NCBI GenBank assembly: GCA_963764345.1
Contig: CAVXSF010000026.1
Coordinates: 1 to 64,000, forward strand
DNA length: 64,000 nucleotides
From: DASQZK01 sp963764345
GTDB taxonomy: Bacteria > Bacteroidota > Bacteroidia > Bacteroidales > GCA-2748055
Direction: 5' to 3'
Part shown: in pieces, positions 40,662 to 49,470 of the stretch
Layout of the letters: each line of letters opens with the position of its first letter
Numbering within the stretch: the stretch's first letter is position 1
Position numbers and translations under genes: made by a program
The notes under the pieces: model-generated
The model's database searches: none
Seen by the model: only the letters and a program-made list of their open reading frames with translations
What the model was told of the DNA's origin: nothing

Positions 40662-41927
40662 ATGAATTATTCAAATTACATTATTCGTATTAGTGATAAG
40701 CTTTTAAAAAGCATGCTTGAATCGACTGGAGCGGTTCTTGTGGAAGGGGCAAAATGGTGCGGCAAAACACAATCTTCATTACAAATTGCAAATAGTGTGG
40801 TGTACATGCAGGATCCTGATGAAGGTCCGGGTTATCTGGCAATTGCAGATACCAAACCATCACTTCTGCTGGAAGGGGAAACGCCGCTTCTTCTTGATGA
40901 ATGGCAAATGGCTCCTGTAATCTGGGATGCTGTAAGATTTGCTGTCGACAAAAGAGGACTAATGGGTCAGTTTATTCTTACAGGGTCTGCAACACCAAGT
41001 GACAATGAAACGTCTCATTCTGGCACTGGGAGAATTGCCCGTATGCTTATGCGACCTATGAGCCTGTTTGAATCTAATGAATCTAATGGAAGCATATCAC
41101 TCAAAGATCTTTTTGATGGAAAAACAGATATCGCTGCAAAAAGCACTTTGGCGATTGAGCAATTAGCACATGCGATATGCAGAGGAGGATGGCCGGCTGC
41201 TGTAATATCCGGGAAACAGTCTCCTCGAATAGCTATGAATTATATTGATGCTGTTATTAATCTAGACGTTCAACGTGTAGATGGAGTCGAGAAAGACCCT
41301 GAAAGGGTGCGGGTATTGCTACAGTCATTGGCTCGCAATATTTCTACAATGGCAACAGCCAGAACGATTATGGACGATATGCAGGTTAACGAGTCGTCTA
41401 TTACTGATAAGACACTGGGTTCCTATCTTAATGCACTTCGTCGTATATTTGTTGTTGAAGATGTTCCTGCCTGGCAACCCTCACTTCGTTCAAAAACTGC
41501 TATACGCACGGCAAACAAACGTCAATTTGTTGATCCGTCCATTGCAACCGCTGTAATGCGTACTAATGCAAAAGGGATCTTGCATGATTTCGAGACATTT
41601 GGTTTCTTATTTGAATCATTGTGTACGCGTGATTTGAGAATATATGCTCAGGCCGTTGATGGAGGAGTCTTTCATTATCGGGATAAATCAGATCTTGAAT
41701 CGGATCTTATCATTAAGCTTCATGATGGTCGATGGGCAGCTGTTGAAGTTAAACTGGGAATGAAGCAAATTGAAGAAGCTGCTGCCAACTTAATTAAACT
41801 TCAGCAAAAAATTGATACAGTAAAGATGAACCAACCATCTTTTCTTATGGTGCTTACAGGAGGTCAGGTTGCATACAGGCGCGCGGATGGTGTGCTGGTA
41901 GTTCCAATTGGCTGCTTGAGAGACTAG
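40662..41927 (+). CDS. Predicted AAA-type ATPase with DUF4143
   Basis: The 421-residue protein belongs to a large, poorly understood group of prokaryotic ATPases (COG1373-like). The P-loop is LVEGAKWCGKTQSSLQIA, with a Walker B-like PLLLDEWQMAP and a sensor-like FILTGSATP. The C-terminal DUF4143 part has FGFLFESLCTRDLRIYAQ and then ESDLIIKLHDGRWAAVEVKLG, which resembles a PD-(D/E)xK nuclease-like core with D and ExK residues. There is no known function. The gene stands alone between a tRNA 3' fragment and tRNA-Leu, looks more AT-rich than its neighbours, and has repeats and a palindrome at its promoter. Horizontal origin is likely. Confidence 0.87.
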   Translation: MNYSNYIIRISDKLLKSMLESTGAVLVEGAKWCGKTQSSLQIANSVVYMQDPDEGPGYLAIADTKPSLLLEGETPLLLDEWQMAPVIWDAVRFAVDKRGLMGQFILTGSATPSDNETSHSGTGRIARMLMRPMSLFESNESNGSISLKDLFDGKTDIAAKSTLAIEQLAHAICRGGWPAAVISGKQSPRIAMNYIDAVINLDVQRVDGVEKDPERVRVLLQSLARNISTMATARTIMDDMQVNESSITDKTLGSYLNALRRIFVVEDVPAWQPSLRSKTAIRTANKRQFVDPSIATAVMRTNAKGILHDFETFGFLFESLCTRDLRIYAQAVDGGVFHYRDKSDLESDLIIKLHDGRWAAVEVKLGMKQIEEAAANLIKLQQKIDTVKMNQPSFLMVLTGGQVAYRRADGVLVVPIGCLRD

Positions 41928-42021
41928 AGAACCTTGAGAAAATCCCATATGCGAATAATATCAAACCAACACATGCATTATAGTCCTCGAATGGATCTTC
42001 AAGAATACTAATGACTTACAA

Positions 42022-42067
42022 AACGAAAAAACGGAAGATCAAGATCAAAAATCTCTTTCTTCCGTTT
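42022..42067 (-). terminator. Terminator of tRNA-Leu
   Basis: On the minus strand AACGGAAG (42059-42066) pairs with CTTCCGTT (42030-42037), followed by TTTT and more T. It begins 4 nt after the tRNA 3' end. It differs from the terminator beside the 3'-end copy at 40394, so each tRNA 3' end in this locus has its own. Confidence 0.75.
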
Positions 42068-42070
42068 CTG

Positions 42071-42154
42071 TACCCGGAGCCGGGATCGAACCGGCACGGT
42101 ATTGCTACCACTGGTGTTTGAGACCAGCGCGTCTACCAGTTCCGCCATCCGGGC
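42071..42154 (-). tRNA. tRNA-Leu (anticodon CAA)
   Basis: The 84-nt gene reads GCCCGGATGGCGGAACTGG at its 5' end and pairs GCCCGGA with TCCGGGT. The anticodon stem CTGGT/ACCAG closes the loop CTCAAAC, giving anticodon CAA for UUG codons. A long variable arm is present as in class II tRNAs, followed by GGTTCGATCC in the T arm. CCA is not encoded (the next bases are CAG). Confidence 0.95.
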
Positions 42155-42362
42155 AGGAATCAACAAAACGGTATAAATAACATAAAAGTACATCCAGCCC
42201 CCAGCGTGTACTGACGGGATGGCGGGAGCTCCTTCGTCGGTTCCGCCATCCGGGCATGAATCAACAAAACGGTATAAATAACATAAAAGTACATCCAGCC
42301 CCCAGTGTGTACTGACGGGATGGCGGGAGCTCCTTCGTCGGTTCCGCCATCCGGGCAGGAAT
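42139..42362. repeat. 101-bp tandem repeat carrying copies of the tRNA-Leu 5' end
   Basis: GTTCCGCCATCCGGGCA, the first 17 bases of the tRNA region read on the + strand, occurs at 42139 (the tRNA itself), 42240 and 42341, exactly 101 bp apart. The two full units differ at only two positions; the third copy stops after 22 bp. Between copies lie the likely tRNA promoter region (GTACTTTTATG...TACCGTTTTG on the minus strand) and a sequence that pairs with the 5' end (GGATGGCGG at 42217-42225 with CCGCCATCC at 42243-42251). Confidence 0.92.
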
Positions 42363-42799
42363 GCCTGCGAAGATAATATAAAACTAAAATATCCGCAAGT
42401 CCCGTCGTGCATGAGTCATAATTTTAAATCCTCTTTTTCCTGTCAATGATTTTGGCTCATCTCTGTGGGAAGGGTTACCGTGATCCTTTATGCCCGACAG
42501 CTGGTCTGACATTTTCGCTTGCTCGATCTTCGTTCCCCACCCGCTGTACTCTCACCCTAACCCGTGCTAAAATCACTTGCATTCATTTGAATTTTTACAG
42601 TAGGTTTTTTTCCCGTTTTTTCTCCCATGCCCCTCCACGAAAGTCCCGGCGGGGGTAAAAGGTGCACTCACGGTCTCCTCGTTCTCAGGCACTTCTCCCT
42701 CCGCCCTATGATATGAAACATCCTATGTTATACATCATGAACTAAGAACTCTTGTTTTATAACTTTGTTAACTGATACAGGAAACATAATTTTCATACT

Positions 42800-44359
42800 A
42801 TGGACAGCAGATTTGAACAAAAGACGGCGGAGGTTCTTAAGCGGCTCGGGATCAAAAAGATAAACGCAGGAGTCTCCACAGGGACATCATGGATTTCGGG
42901 AACCGGAAAGATCATATCTTCCGTTTCACCCATCGACGGGAAAGAAATTGCCAAAGTCATGAATGCAACGGTTGAAGAATATGAAACGGTAATGAAAAAG
43001 GCCGGGGAGGCATTTCTGATCTGGAGGAAGGTTCCTGCGCCTGTGAGGGGTGAAGTGGTCAGGAAGATCGGGCTGGAACTCCGGGAATACAAGGATGATC
43101 TTGGTTACCTGGTGTCGCTTGAAAACGGGAAGATATACCAGGAAGGGAAAGGTGAAGTTCAGGAGATGATCGATATCTGTGATTTTGCTGTGGGGCAGTC
43201 ACGGCAGCTTTATGGCTTTACCATGCCGTCGGAGAGGACGGACCACCGGATGTTTGATCAGTACCATCCGTTGGGCATTGTAGGACTGATCACTTCGTTT
43301 AACTTTCCCGTGGCGGTGTGGGCATGGAACGCCATGATCGCCGCTGTGGCCGGTGACGTGGTGGTATGGAAGCCGAGTTCAAAAACACCTTTGACGGCCG
43401 TAGCCATCCAGAAGATCATTGAAAAGGTACTCAAAGAAAATCATGTCCCCGAAGGGGTGTTCAATTTGGTTGTCGCAGGGTCATCTGTTCTTGGCGATCA
43501 TTTTGTTGAAGATAAACGCATTCCCCTGATCTCGGTTACAGGCTCTTCGTCGGTAGGGAAGAGGGTGGGCCGGCTGGCCGGACAGAGGCTCGGAAGAGTG
43601 ATCCAGGAACTGGGAGGCAATAATGCAATCATTGTGTCGCAACATGCCGATCTGGATTTGGCTATCCCGGCTATCGTTTTCGGTGCAGTGGGAACTGCCG
43701 GACAGAGGTGCACATCCACCAGGAGGCTGATCATTCATGAGTCGGTTTATGAGGATGTGAAAAACAGGATGGTACATGCCTACCAACAAGTCAGGCAGAA
43801 AATAGGGAACCCACTGGATGAAAACAGTCTGGTGGGGCCTGTTATTGATAATCTGGCTGTCGGGCTTTTTACATCGGCTCTTGCAGAGATCAAAAAGGAT
43901 GGTGGGAAGATCCTTTTTGGCGGAGAGGTGCTTCAGGGGGAAGAATATGCTTCCGGTAACTATGTGGTTCCGGTCCTGGCTGAGGTGGAAAATCATTTTA
44001 GAGTTGTACAGAGGGAAACATTCGCCCCCATCCTTTACCTGATCCGATACAGGGAAATTGAGGAAGCCATTGCTCTTCAGAATGACGTTCCTCAGGGTTT
44101 GTCCTCTTCTATTTTTACATTAAACCTGAGGGAAGCGGAACTTTTCCTGTCACAGGCAGGTTCCGATTGCGGTATTGCCAACGTCAACATAGGAACTTCG
44201 GGAGCTGAGATCGGCGGTGCCTTTGGTGGGGAGAAGGATACTGGTGGCGGGCGGGAATCCGGATCTGATGCCTGGAAAGTATACATGCGGCGGCAAACCA
44301 ATACGATCAATTACGGCACGAGCCTGCCTCTGGCACAGGGCATTCAGTTTAAGTTATGA
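42800..44359 (+). CDS. Aldehyde dehydrogenase, ALDH7 (aminoadipate-semialdehyde) type
   Basis: This 519-residue NAD-dependent enzyme has the catalytic Cys in GTAGQRCTSTRRLI and the Glu in VIQELGGNNAIIV. The NAD-binding stretch is GLITSFNFPVAVWAWNAM, then WKPSSKTPLTA. NIGTSGAEIGGAFGGEKDTG near the C-terminus is the ALDH7A1-type ending. The family oxidises alpha-aminoadipate semialdehyde in lysine breakdown or related aldehydes. No other lysine-degradation gene is next to it. It begins about 30 bp after a weak -7 motif. Confidence 0.92.
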   Translation: MDSRFEQKTAEVLKRLGIKKINAGVSTGTSWISGTGKIISSVSPIDGKEIAKVMNATVEEYETVMKKAGEAFLIWRKVPAPVRGEVVRKIGLELREYKDDLGYLVSLENGKIYQEGKGEVQEMIDICDFAVGQSRQLYGFTMPSERTDHRMFDQYHPLGIVGLITSFNFPVAVWAWNAMIAAVAGDVVVWKPSSKTPLTAVAIQKIIEKVLKENHVPEGVFNLVVAGSSVLGDHFVEDKRIPLISVTGSSSVGKRVGRLAGQRLGRVIQELGGNNAIIVSQHADLDLAIPAIVFGAVGTAGQRCTSTRRLIIHESVYEDVKNRMVHAYQQVRQKIGNPLDENSLVGPVIDNLAVGLFTSALAEIKKDGGKILFGGEVLQGEEYASGNYVVPVLAEVENHFRVVQRETFAPILYLIRYREIEEAIALQNDVPQGLSSSIFTLNLREAELFLSQAGSDCGIANVNIGTSGAEIGGAFGGEKDTGGGRESGSDAWKVYMRRQTNTINYGTSLPLAQGIQFKL

Positions 44360-44441
44360 CGGATTGCACGCAGAGATAGCGGCTTATGGAGTGGAGTGTT
44401 TCTGCCGTAAGGTACAATTTACAGAATAGGGTAGTCGGATA

Positions 44442-46373
44442 TTAAACCGCCCGGGTAAGAATGCGTTTTTCGATCAGCAGTTTGACTTCCTTAACGATGC
44501 CTTCCGGATCGAAGCCGCATTCGTGGTAGAGTTCCTTTTGTGTTCCCTGATCGGTAAACCGGTCAGGTACTCCAAGGCGTTTGATAGATGACTTGTAGCC
44601 TTTGTCGGCGGCGAATTCCAGGACAGCGCTGCCGAAACCTCCCTGGATCACCCCGTCTTCAATGGTAATGACCGATTTAAATTTACGGAATACTTCATGA
44701 AGCATCTCTTCATCGAGAGGTTTCACAAAACGCATATCATAGTGGGCGATACTGATGTTTTCTTTCATCAGCATCTTGTTGGCTTCTGTCACGAGGTTCC
44801 CGGCTGTACCAAGGGAAAGCACGGCAAGATCGGTGCCGTCGCAGATAAGTCTTCCTTTTCCTACAGGGATTTCCCGGAAAGGCTGTTTCCAGTCGGGCAT
44901 AACACCTCTGCCCCTGGGATACCGGATTGAAAAAGGTCCGGAAGGTCTCAGCTGGGCTGTATAAAGCAGGTTTCGTAATTCGATCTCATCCATCGGGGCC
45001 GACACGGTCATATTCGGTACCGAACGCATGAAAGCAAGGTCAAACACGCCATGATGAGTGGCTCCGTCATCACCAACAAGCCCCGCCCGGTCGAGACAAA
45101 ATACGACATTCAGTTTCTGAAGGGCGACATCATGGATGACCTGGTCGAATGCCCTTTGCATAAAGGTTGAATAAATCGCACAATAAGGAAGCATTCCCTG
45201 GATAGCCAACCCGGCGGAGAAGGTGACCGCATGCTGTTCGGCAATGCCAACGTCAAAAGTTCTTTCGGGAAGTTTTTCCATCATGATTTTTATCCCGCTG
45301 CCAGTAGGCATGGCTGGCGTGATGCCAAGTATCTTTTCATTTTTTTCTGCCAGTTCCAGGAGCGTTTCTCCGAAGACATCCTGAAAACGCGGAGCCAGCG
45401 GTTTGTCGGAGGTTACCTTAAGAAATTCTCCGGTATTTTTATCGAATAACCCGGGTGAATGAAACGCTGTCTGATGCAATTCGGCCTGTCTGAAACCTTT
45501 TCCTTTGGTTGTGATGACATGCAGAATTTTAGGCCCTTTTATATGCTTCAGATCTTCCAGTACTTTCGTAAGATGAATCACGTCATGTCCGTCTACAGGA
45601 CCGAAATACCTGAAATTGAGGGATTCGAAAAGATTACTCTGTTTTAGGAGCAATGATTTGATGGCATTTTCGACCTTCTGAGCATATCTCCTGGCCTCGG
45701 GCATGACTTTGCTCATTCTCCCGAGGAAATTCCAGACATCTTCCTTTACCCGGTTATATGTCTGGGAAGTAGTGATATCGAGAAGGTATTCCTTCATGGC
45801 CCCGACATTCGGATCGATGGACATGTTGTTATCGTTCAGGATGACCAGGAGGTTGGTATTTTCGATGCCGGCATTGTTGAGTCCTTCGTAGGCCAGACCG
45901 CCTGTCAGGGAACCGTCGCCGATAATTGCCACAACCTGCCTGTCGGATTCACCCTTAAGTTTAGAGGCTACGGCGATCCCGAGGGCTGCGGAAATAGAGG
46001 TGGAGGAATGACCCACACCGAATGCATCATACTCACTCTCGGATGGTTTTGGAAAGCCGCTTATACCCTTGAATTTGCGGTTGGTATGAAAAATATCTTT
46101 TCGCCCGGTCAGGATCTTGTGCCCGTAAGCCTGGTGACCGACGTCCCAGATGAGTTGATCGTAAGGCGTGTTGAAAACGTAATGAAGGGCAACGGTCAGC
46201 TCGACCACACCAAGGCTTGCGCCGAAATGACCAGGATTAGATGAGACTACGTCAATGATGAACTGGCGTAATTCACTGCTCAGGATAACAAGGTCATCGG
46301 TGGAAAGCTTTTTCAGATCAGAAGGTGAATTGATCTGTGAAAGAAAAGTATATTGATTTTCCTGGTCCATCAA
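44442..46373 (-). CDS. dxs: 1-deoxy-D-xylulose-5-phosphate synthase
   Basis: This 643-residue thiamine enzyme condenses pyruvate with glyceraldehyde-3-phosphate in the first step of the MEP isoprenoid pathway. Visible motifs: HPGHFGASLGVVELTVALH-like opening (SNPGHFGASLGVVEL), the TPP site AIIGDGSLTGGLAYEGLNN then NDNNMSIDPNVGA, and AEQHAVTFSAGLA with HHGVFDLAFMRSVPN in the central domain. The C-terminal transketolase domain is complete (YDMRFVKPLDEEML). It is divergent from the OmpA gene. Confidence 0.96.
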   Translation of the reverse strand: MMDQENQYTFLSQINSPSDLKKLSTDDLVILSSELRQFIIDVVSSNPGHFGASLGVVELTVALHYVFNTPYDQLIWDVGHQAYGHKILTGRKDIFHTNRKFKGISGFPKPSESEYDAFGVGHSSTSISAALGIAVASKLKGESDRQVVAIIGDGSLTGGLAYEGLNNAGIENTNLLVILNDNNMSIDPNVGAMKEYLLDITTSQTYNRVKEDVWNFLGRMSKVMPEARRYAQKVENAIKSLLLKQSNLFESLNFRYFGPVDGHDVIHLTKVLEDLKHIKGPKILHVITTKGKGFRQAELHQTAFHSPGLFDKNTGEFLKVTSDKPLAPRFQDVFGETLLELAEKNEKILGITPAMPTGSGIKIMMEKLPERTFDVGIAEQHAVTFSAGLAIQGMLPYCAIYSTFMQRAFDQVIHDVALQKLNVVFCLDRAGLVGDDGATHHGVFDLAFMRSVPNMTVSAPMDEIELRNLLYTAQLRPSGPFSIRYPRGRGVMPDWKQPFREIPVGKGRLICDGTDLAVLSLGTAGNLVTEANKMLMKENISIAHYDMRFVKPLDEEMLHEVFRKFKSVITIEDGVIQGGFGSAVLEFAADKGYKSSIKRLGVPDRFTDQGTQKELYHECGFDPEGIVKEVKLLIEKRILTRAV

Positions 46374-46641
46374 AATTTTTCCCCTGATAATCAGGGCAAA
46401 GATATGAAAAATTGATCAATCACTCAGACAGGGGTAAGAAAAGTACAATAGAAAAATCTGCATGCAGTGAATTTGTTTTCTGTTTAAATAAACGGATGTT
46501 GATATCTATAGGGCTATTGGTGATATTTTTCCTTCAATGCATCGCATTTATTTTATATTTTTCCGTTGTAATATCAGTGACTTCCGGCAGATCAGCCGGG
46601 AGACAGACTGATCTGGCAAGAAAAAGTAAATTTTACAAGGG

Positions 46642-47640
46642 ATGAAACGATATTTAGTACTCATTTTAATCGCAGGTGGCATGGTTGCCTGCGTCCCTAC
46701 GAAACAGTTTAAGGAAGTGAATGATAAGGGCAATAAACTGGAAGGGGAGAGAGACAGGCTGATGACCGAGAATGAAAAACTGACGGTTGAGAATACTGAG
46801 ATGAAATCCAGTATGGACAAAGCTGACAAGGATAAAGAAGTCTTAGTGGCCGACAGTGTTGCACGGCACGATGAAATTGAGAAACTGCATACTGAGGTAG
46901 ATCGTCTAACTCGGAAACTGAGTGACCTTGAGGCTACCCACGAGGCACTTCTCCAGGGTAATGCCCGTGAAACCCGCCGGCTGCTTAACCAGTTGCAGAC
47001 CACCCAGGAAGATCTGCAGAAGAAGGAAGACCGGCTTCAGGAACTCGAGTCAAGTGTGAATGAAAAACGGGAAGATCTCACCCGGATGAGTGCCGAACTT
47101 GAAGCCCGGAATGCAAAGCTGGCAGAATTACAACAAATTCTGAACCGCAAGGACTCGGCCGTTAATGCTCTCAGGGAGAGCGTTTCAAATGCTCTTATGG
47201 GCTATGAAGGACAGGGCTTATCGGTTAATCTTAAAAACGGGAAAGTCTATGTTTCACTGGAAGAAAAGCTCCTGTTCAAATCCGGAAGTTATGAGGTTGA
47301 TTCAAGAGGCCGGCAGGCGTTGCAGAAGCTGGCCGCGGTACTTGAAGATAATCCGAATGTCAATATCATGATCGAAGGCCATACCGACGATGTGCCTTAC
47401 CGCAGCGGTCCGGTGATCAAGGATAACTGGGATCTCAGCGTTTTGCGGGCCACTTCGGTTGTAAAGATCCTGCTTGGCGACAGCAAAATTAATCCCAGGA
47501 GGCTGACGGCTGCCGGCCGCAGTGAATTTCTGCCCGTTGACCCGGCCAACACGCCGGAGGCCCGTGCAAAAAACAGGCGTACAGAGATCATTCTGACACC
47601 TAAACTGGACGAACTTTTTAAAATTTTGGAAACGAATTAG
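46642..47640 (+). CDS. OmpA-family lipoprotein with long coiled coil
   Basis: The 332-residue protein has a lipobox signal (ILIAGGMVAC, lipidated Cys at about 17), then a coiled coil of about 150 residues rich in E, K, L and R, and a C-terminal OmpA domain that binds peptidoglycan (IMIEGHTDDVPYRSG, LSVLRATSVVKILL, NRRTEIILTPKLDEL). It probably links the outer membrane to the cell wall; in Bacteroidota such proteins may also reach T9SS parts, though nothing here shows that. It is a single gene. Confidence 0.92.
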   Translation: MKRYLVLILIAGGMVACVPTKQFKEVNDKGNKLEGERDRLMTENEKLTVENTEMKSSMDKADKDKEVLVADSVARHDEIEKLHTEVDRLTRKLSDLEATHEALLQGNARETRRLLNQLQTTQEDLQKKEDRLQELESSVNEKREDLTRMSAELEARNAKLAELQQILNRKDSAVNALRESVSNALMGYEGQGLSVNLKNGKVYVSLEEKLLFKSGSYEVDSRGRQALQKLAAVLEDNPNVNIMIEGHTDDVPYRSGPVIKDNWDLSVLRATSVVKILLGDSKINPRRLTAAGRSEFLPVDPANTPEARAKNRRTEIILTPKLDELFKILETN

Positions 47641-47864
47641 TATTGGGGAAACCGGAAGCTATCCTGGAATTCTATAGAGAGGTTCTTTACTTTTGCATGT
47701 CCTCCATGCCAATTTCACTCCAATAAGAAACAGATAACGGGAAATTATCCCTTTCGGGTTTGCTGAAGCGTTTGGGCCAGGAGGGAATCGGGGTGTGACG
47801 TTCCTTATTTTCAGATCCTGAGGCTCTGAAACATGTCCGGGACGAATGAATGGCCCTCCTGCAA

Positions 47865-48428
47865 TTAAATTGTTAAAATATCTTTTTCCTTCAGTTCAAC
47901 TTCCTTGTCGGCTCTTTCGCTGTATTCACCGGTCATCTTCTGAACCTCTGCTTCGGCTTTTTTTGCCATATCTTCAGCCAAACCATCCTTCTGCAGTGTT
48001 TTAATCTCTTCGTTGGCATCACGGCGGGCATTGCGTACACTTACCTTGGCAATTTCACCTTCATGCTTAACCTGTTTGACAAGGCCTATCCTTCTTTCTT
48101 CAGTAAGCGCAGGGACATTGATCCTGATAACCTCACCGTTGTTGGCCGGTGTAAGTCCAATGTTTGCAGCCATGATGGCTTTTTCGATAATTTCGATCAT
48201 CGATTTTTCCCAGGGTTGTATGGCGATGGTTCTGGCGTCAGGAGTGCTGATGTTGGAAACCTGGCTAAGAGGAGTAAGGTTACCATAATAATCAATCCGG
48301 ATACCGTCGAGGATATGCGGATTAGCTTTTCCGGCGCGAATCCGGCTCAGTTCCGTTTCAAGGTGTAAGATGGCATGATCCATCTTTTCCTTTGTGATGT
48401 CTAAAAGTAATTGAACTTCTTCATCCAT
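47865..48428 (-). CDS. frr: Ribosome recycling factor
   Basis: This 187-residue factor splits the ribosome from mRNA after termination, with EF-G. The recognised pattern is LSRIRAGKANPHILDGIRIDYYG near the N-terminus (three-helix bundle) and TEERRIGLVKQVKHEGEIAKV, then RNARRDANEEIKTLQKDG, in the core. Length is normal. It follows pyrH by 46 bp on the same strand. Confidence 0.96.
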   Translation of the reverse strand: MDEEVQLLLDITKEKMDHAILHLETELSRIRAGKANPHILDGIRIDYYGNLTPLSQVSNISTPDARTIAIQPWEKSMIEIIEKAIMAANIGLTPANNGEVIRINVPALTEERRIGLVKQVKHEGEIAKVSVRNARRDANEEIKTLQKDGLAEDMAKKAEAEVQKMTGEYSERADKEVELKEKDILTI

Positions 48429-48474
48429 ATCAGGAGTGGTTAGGTTAAATGTTCTGTGAGCGTTTCAAAAATAT

Positions 48475-49182
48475 TTAAATTTTGACTAAAGTGCCAATTT
48501 TTTCGCCTGAAATAAAGCGGATCAGGTTGCCTTTTTTGTTCATATTGAAAACCACCACAGGAAGTTTGTTATCACGGCACATTGCAAAAGCGGTCATATC
48601 CATGACGTTCAGTTTTTTCTGCAGGGCTTCGTCAAACGTCAGTTCAGGGTACATCGTTGCTGATGGATCTTTTTCAGGGTCAGCGTTAAAAACTCCGTCA
48701 ACCCGGGTTCCCTTGAGCATCACATCGGCTTCCATTTCCACGGCCCTGAGGGCTGAGGCCGTATCGGTGGTAAAAAACGGGTTGCCCGTTCCGGCAGTAA
48801 AGATGACAATTTCGTTTTGGTCGAGGGCCTTCTTTACTTTTTCCCTGCTGTAAAATTCAACCACAGGATCCATTCTGATAGCGGAGAAAACCCGGACCCC
48901 GACGCCTTGCTTCTCAACGGCGGTTTGAAGTGCCAGTCCGTTGATCACCGTTGCCAGCATACCCATGTAGTCGCCTCTCACACGGTCAAAGCCGTCACCT
49001 ACACCAGCAAGGCCACGGAAAATGTTACCGCCGCCGATTACCACACCCAGACGGACGCCCTTTTTTACAGCTTCACTGATTTCGACAGCATAATCGTTCA
49101 GTCTTCCGGGATCGATGCCATGGTTTTTGGTGCCCATCAATGCTTCTCCGGAGAGTTTGAGAAGGATGCGTTTGTATTTCAT
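48475..49182 (-). CDS. pyrH: UMP kinase
   Basis: The 235-residue enzyme phosphorylates UMP to UDP. It starts with YKRILLKLSGEALMG, has VIGGGNIFRGLAG for phosphate binding, MGMLATVINGLALQTAVEK and AGTGNPFFTTDTASALRAVE. Length is normal. Its transcription probably restarts after the terminator at 49421, since it is 288 bp from tsf. Confidence 0.96.
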   Translation of the reverse strand: MKYKRILLKLSGEALMGTKNHGIDPGRLNDYAVEISEAVKKGVRLGVVIGGGNIFRGLAGVGDGFDRVRGDYMGMLATVINGLALQTAVEKQGVGVRVFSAIRMDPVVEFYSREKVKKALDQNEIVIFTAGTGNPFFTTDTASALRAVEMEADVMLKGTRVDGVFNADPEKDPSATMYPELTFDEALQKKLNVMDMTAFAMCRDNKLPVVVFNMNKKGNLIRFISGEKIGTLVKI

Positions 49183-49420
49183 GGTACTTGATAATTTGTT
49201 TCCGAAATTAGTAAAAATTTGTATGCTGAACGGGCGGTATGAAGAGATTTATTCTATGGGGGTACGGGCGAAACCCCTTAATCGCTATCCTTGCCTGGAA
49301 ATATCACTGCCATAATTTGTAGAAATCACCCCTGAATTCGAATGCAGGATAAGCGGATTCACCGGAATTTTTTCCGGATCAGGAATTCCGGATTGTACAG
49401 GTTCGTATGACCGAATAAAA

Positions 49421-49449
49421 AAAGCCGTCTTCCTGTTGAAAACGGCTTT
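49421..49449 (-). terminator. Terminator after tsf
   Basis: AAAGCCGT (49421-49428) pairs with ACGGCTTT (49442-49449) around a 13-nt loop. On the minus strand the hairpin is followed by T7. It lies 21 bp after the tsf stop and separates rplM-rpsI-rpsB-tsf from pyrH-frr. Confidence 0.85.
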
Positions 49450-49470
49450 ATTCAATGGGGTTAAATCTTT

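Larger units (their letters stand above)
41928..42799. other. Accessory stretch with tRNA-Leu and its repeats
   Basis: The 872 bp between the ATPase and ALDH genes hold tRNA-Leu with its terminator, the 101-bp tandem repeat, and about 440 bp (42363-42799) where I see nothing beyond a TAACTTTG (42760-42767) that could be a -7 element for the ALDH gene. A minus-strand open frame across the tRNA reads AELVDALVSNTSGSNTVPVR, a well-known false protein made from tRNA-Leu sequence. Confidence 0.6.

Noticed and set aside
42008..42412. 134-codon open frame on the minus strand across tRNA-Leu
   Set aside because: It contains AELVDALVSNTSGSNTVPVR, the familiar false translation of tRNA-Leu, and its two halves are the 101-bp repeat translated twice.
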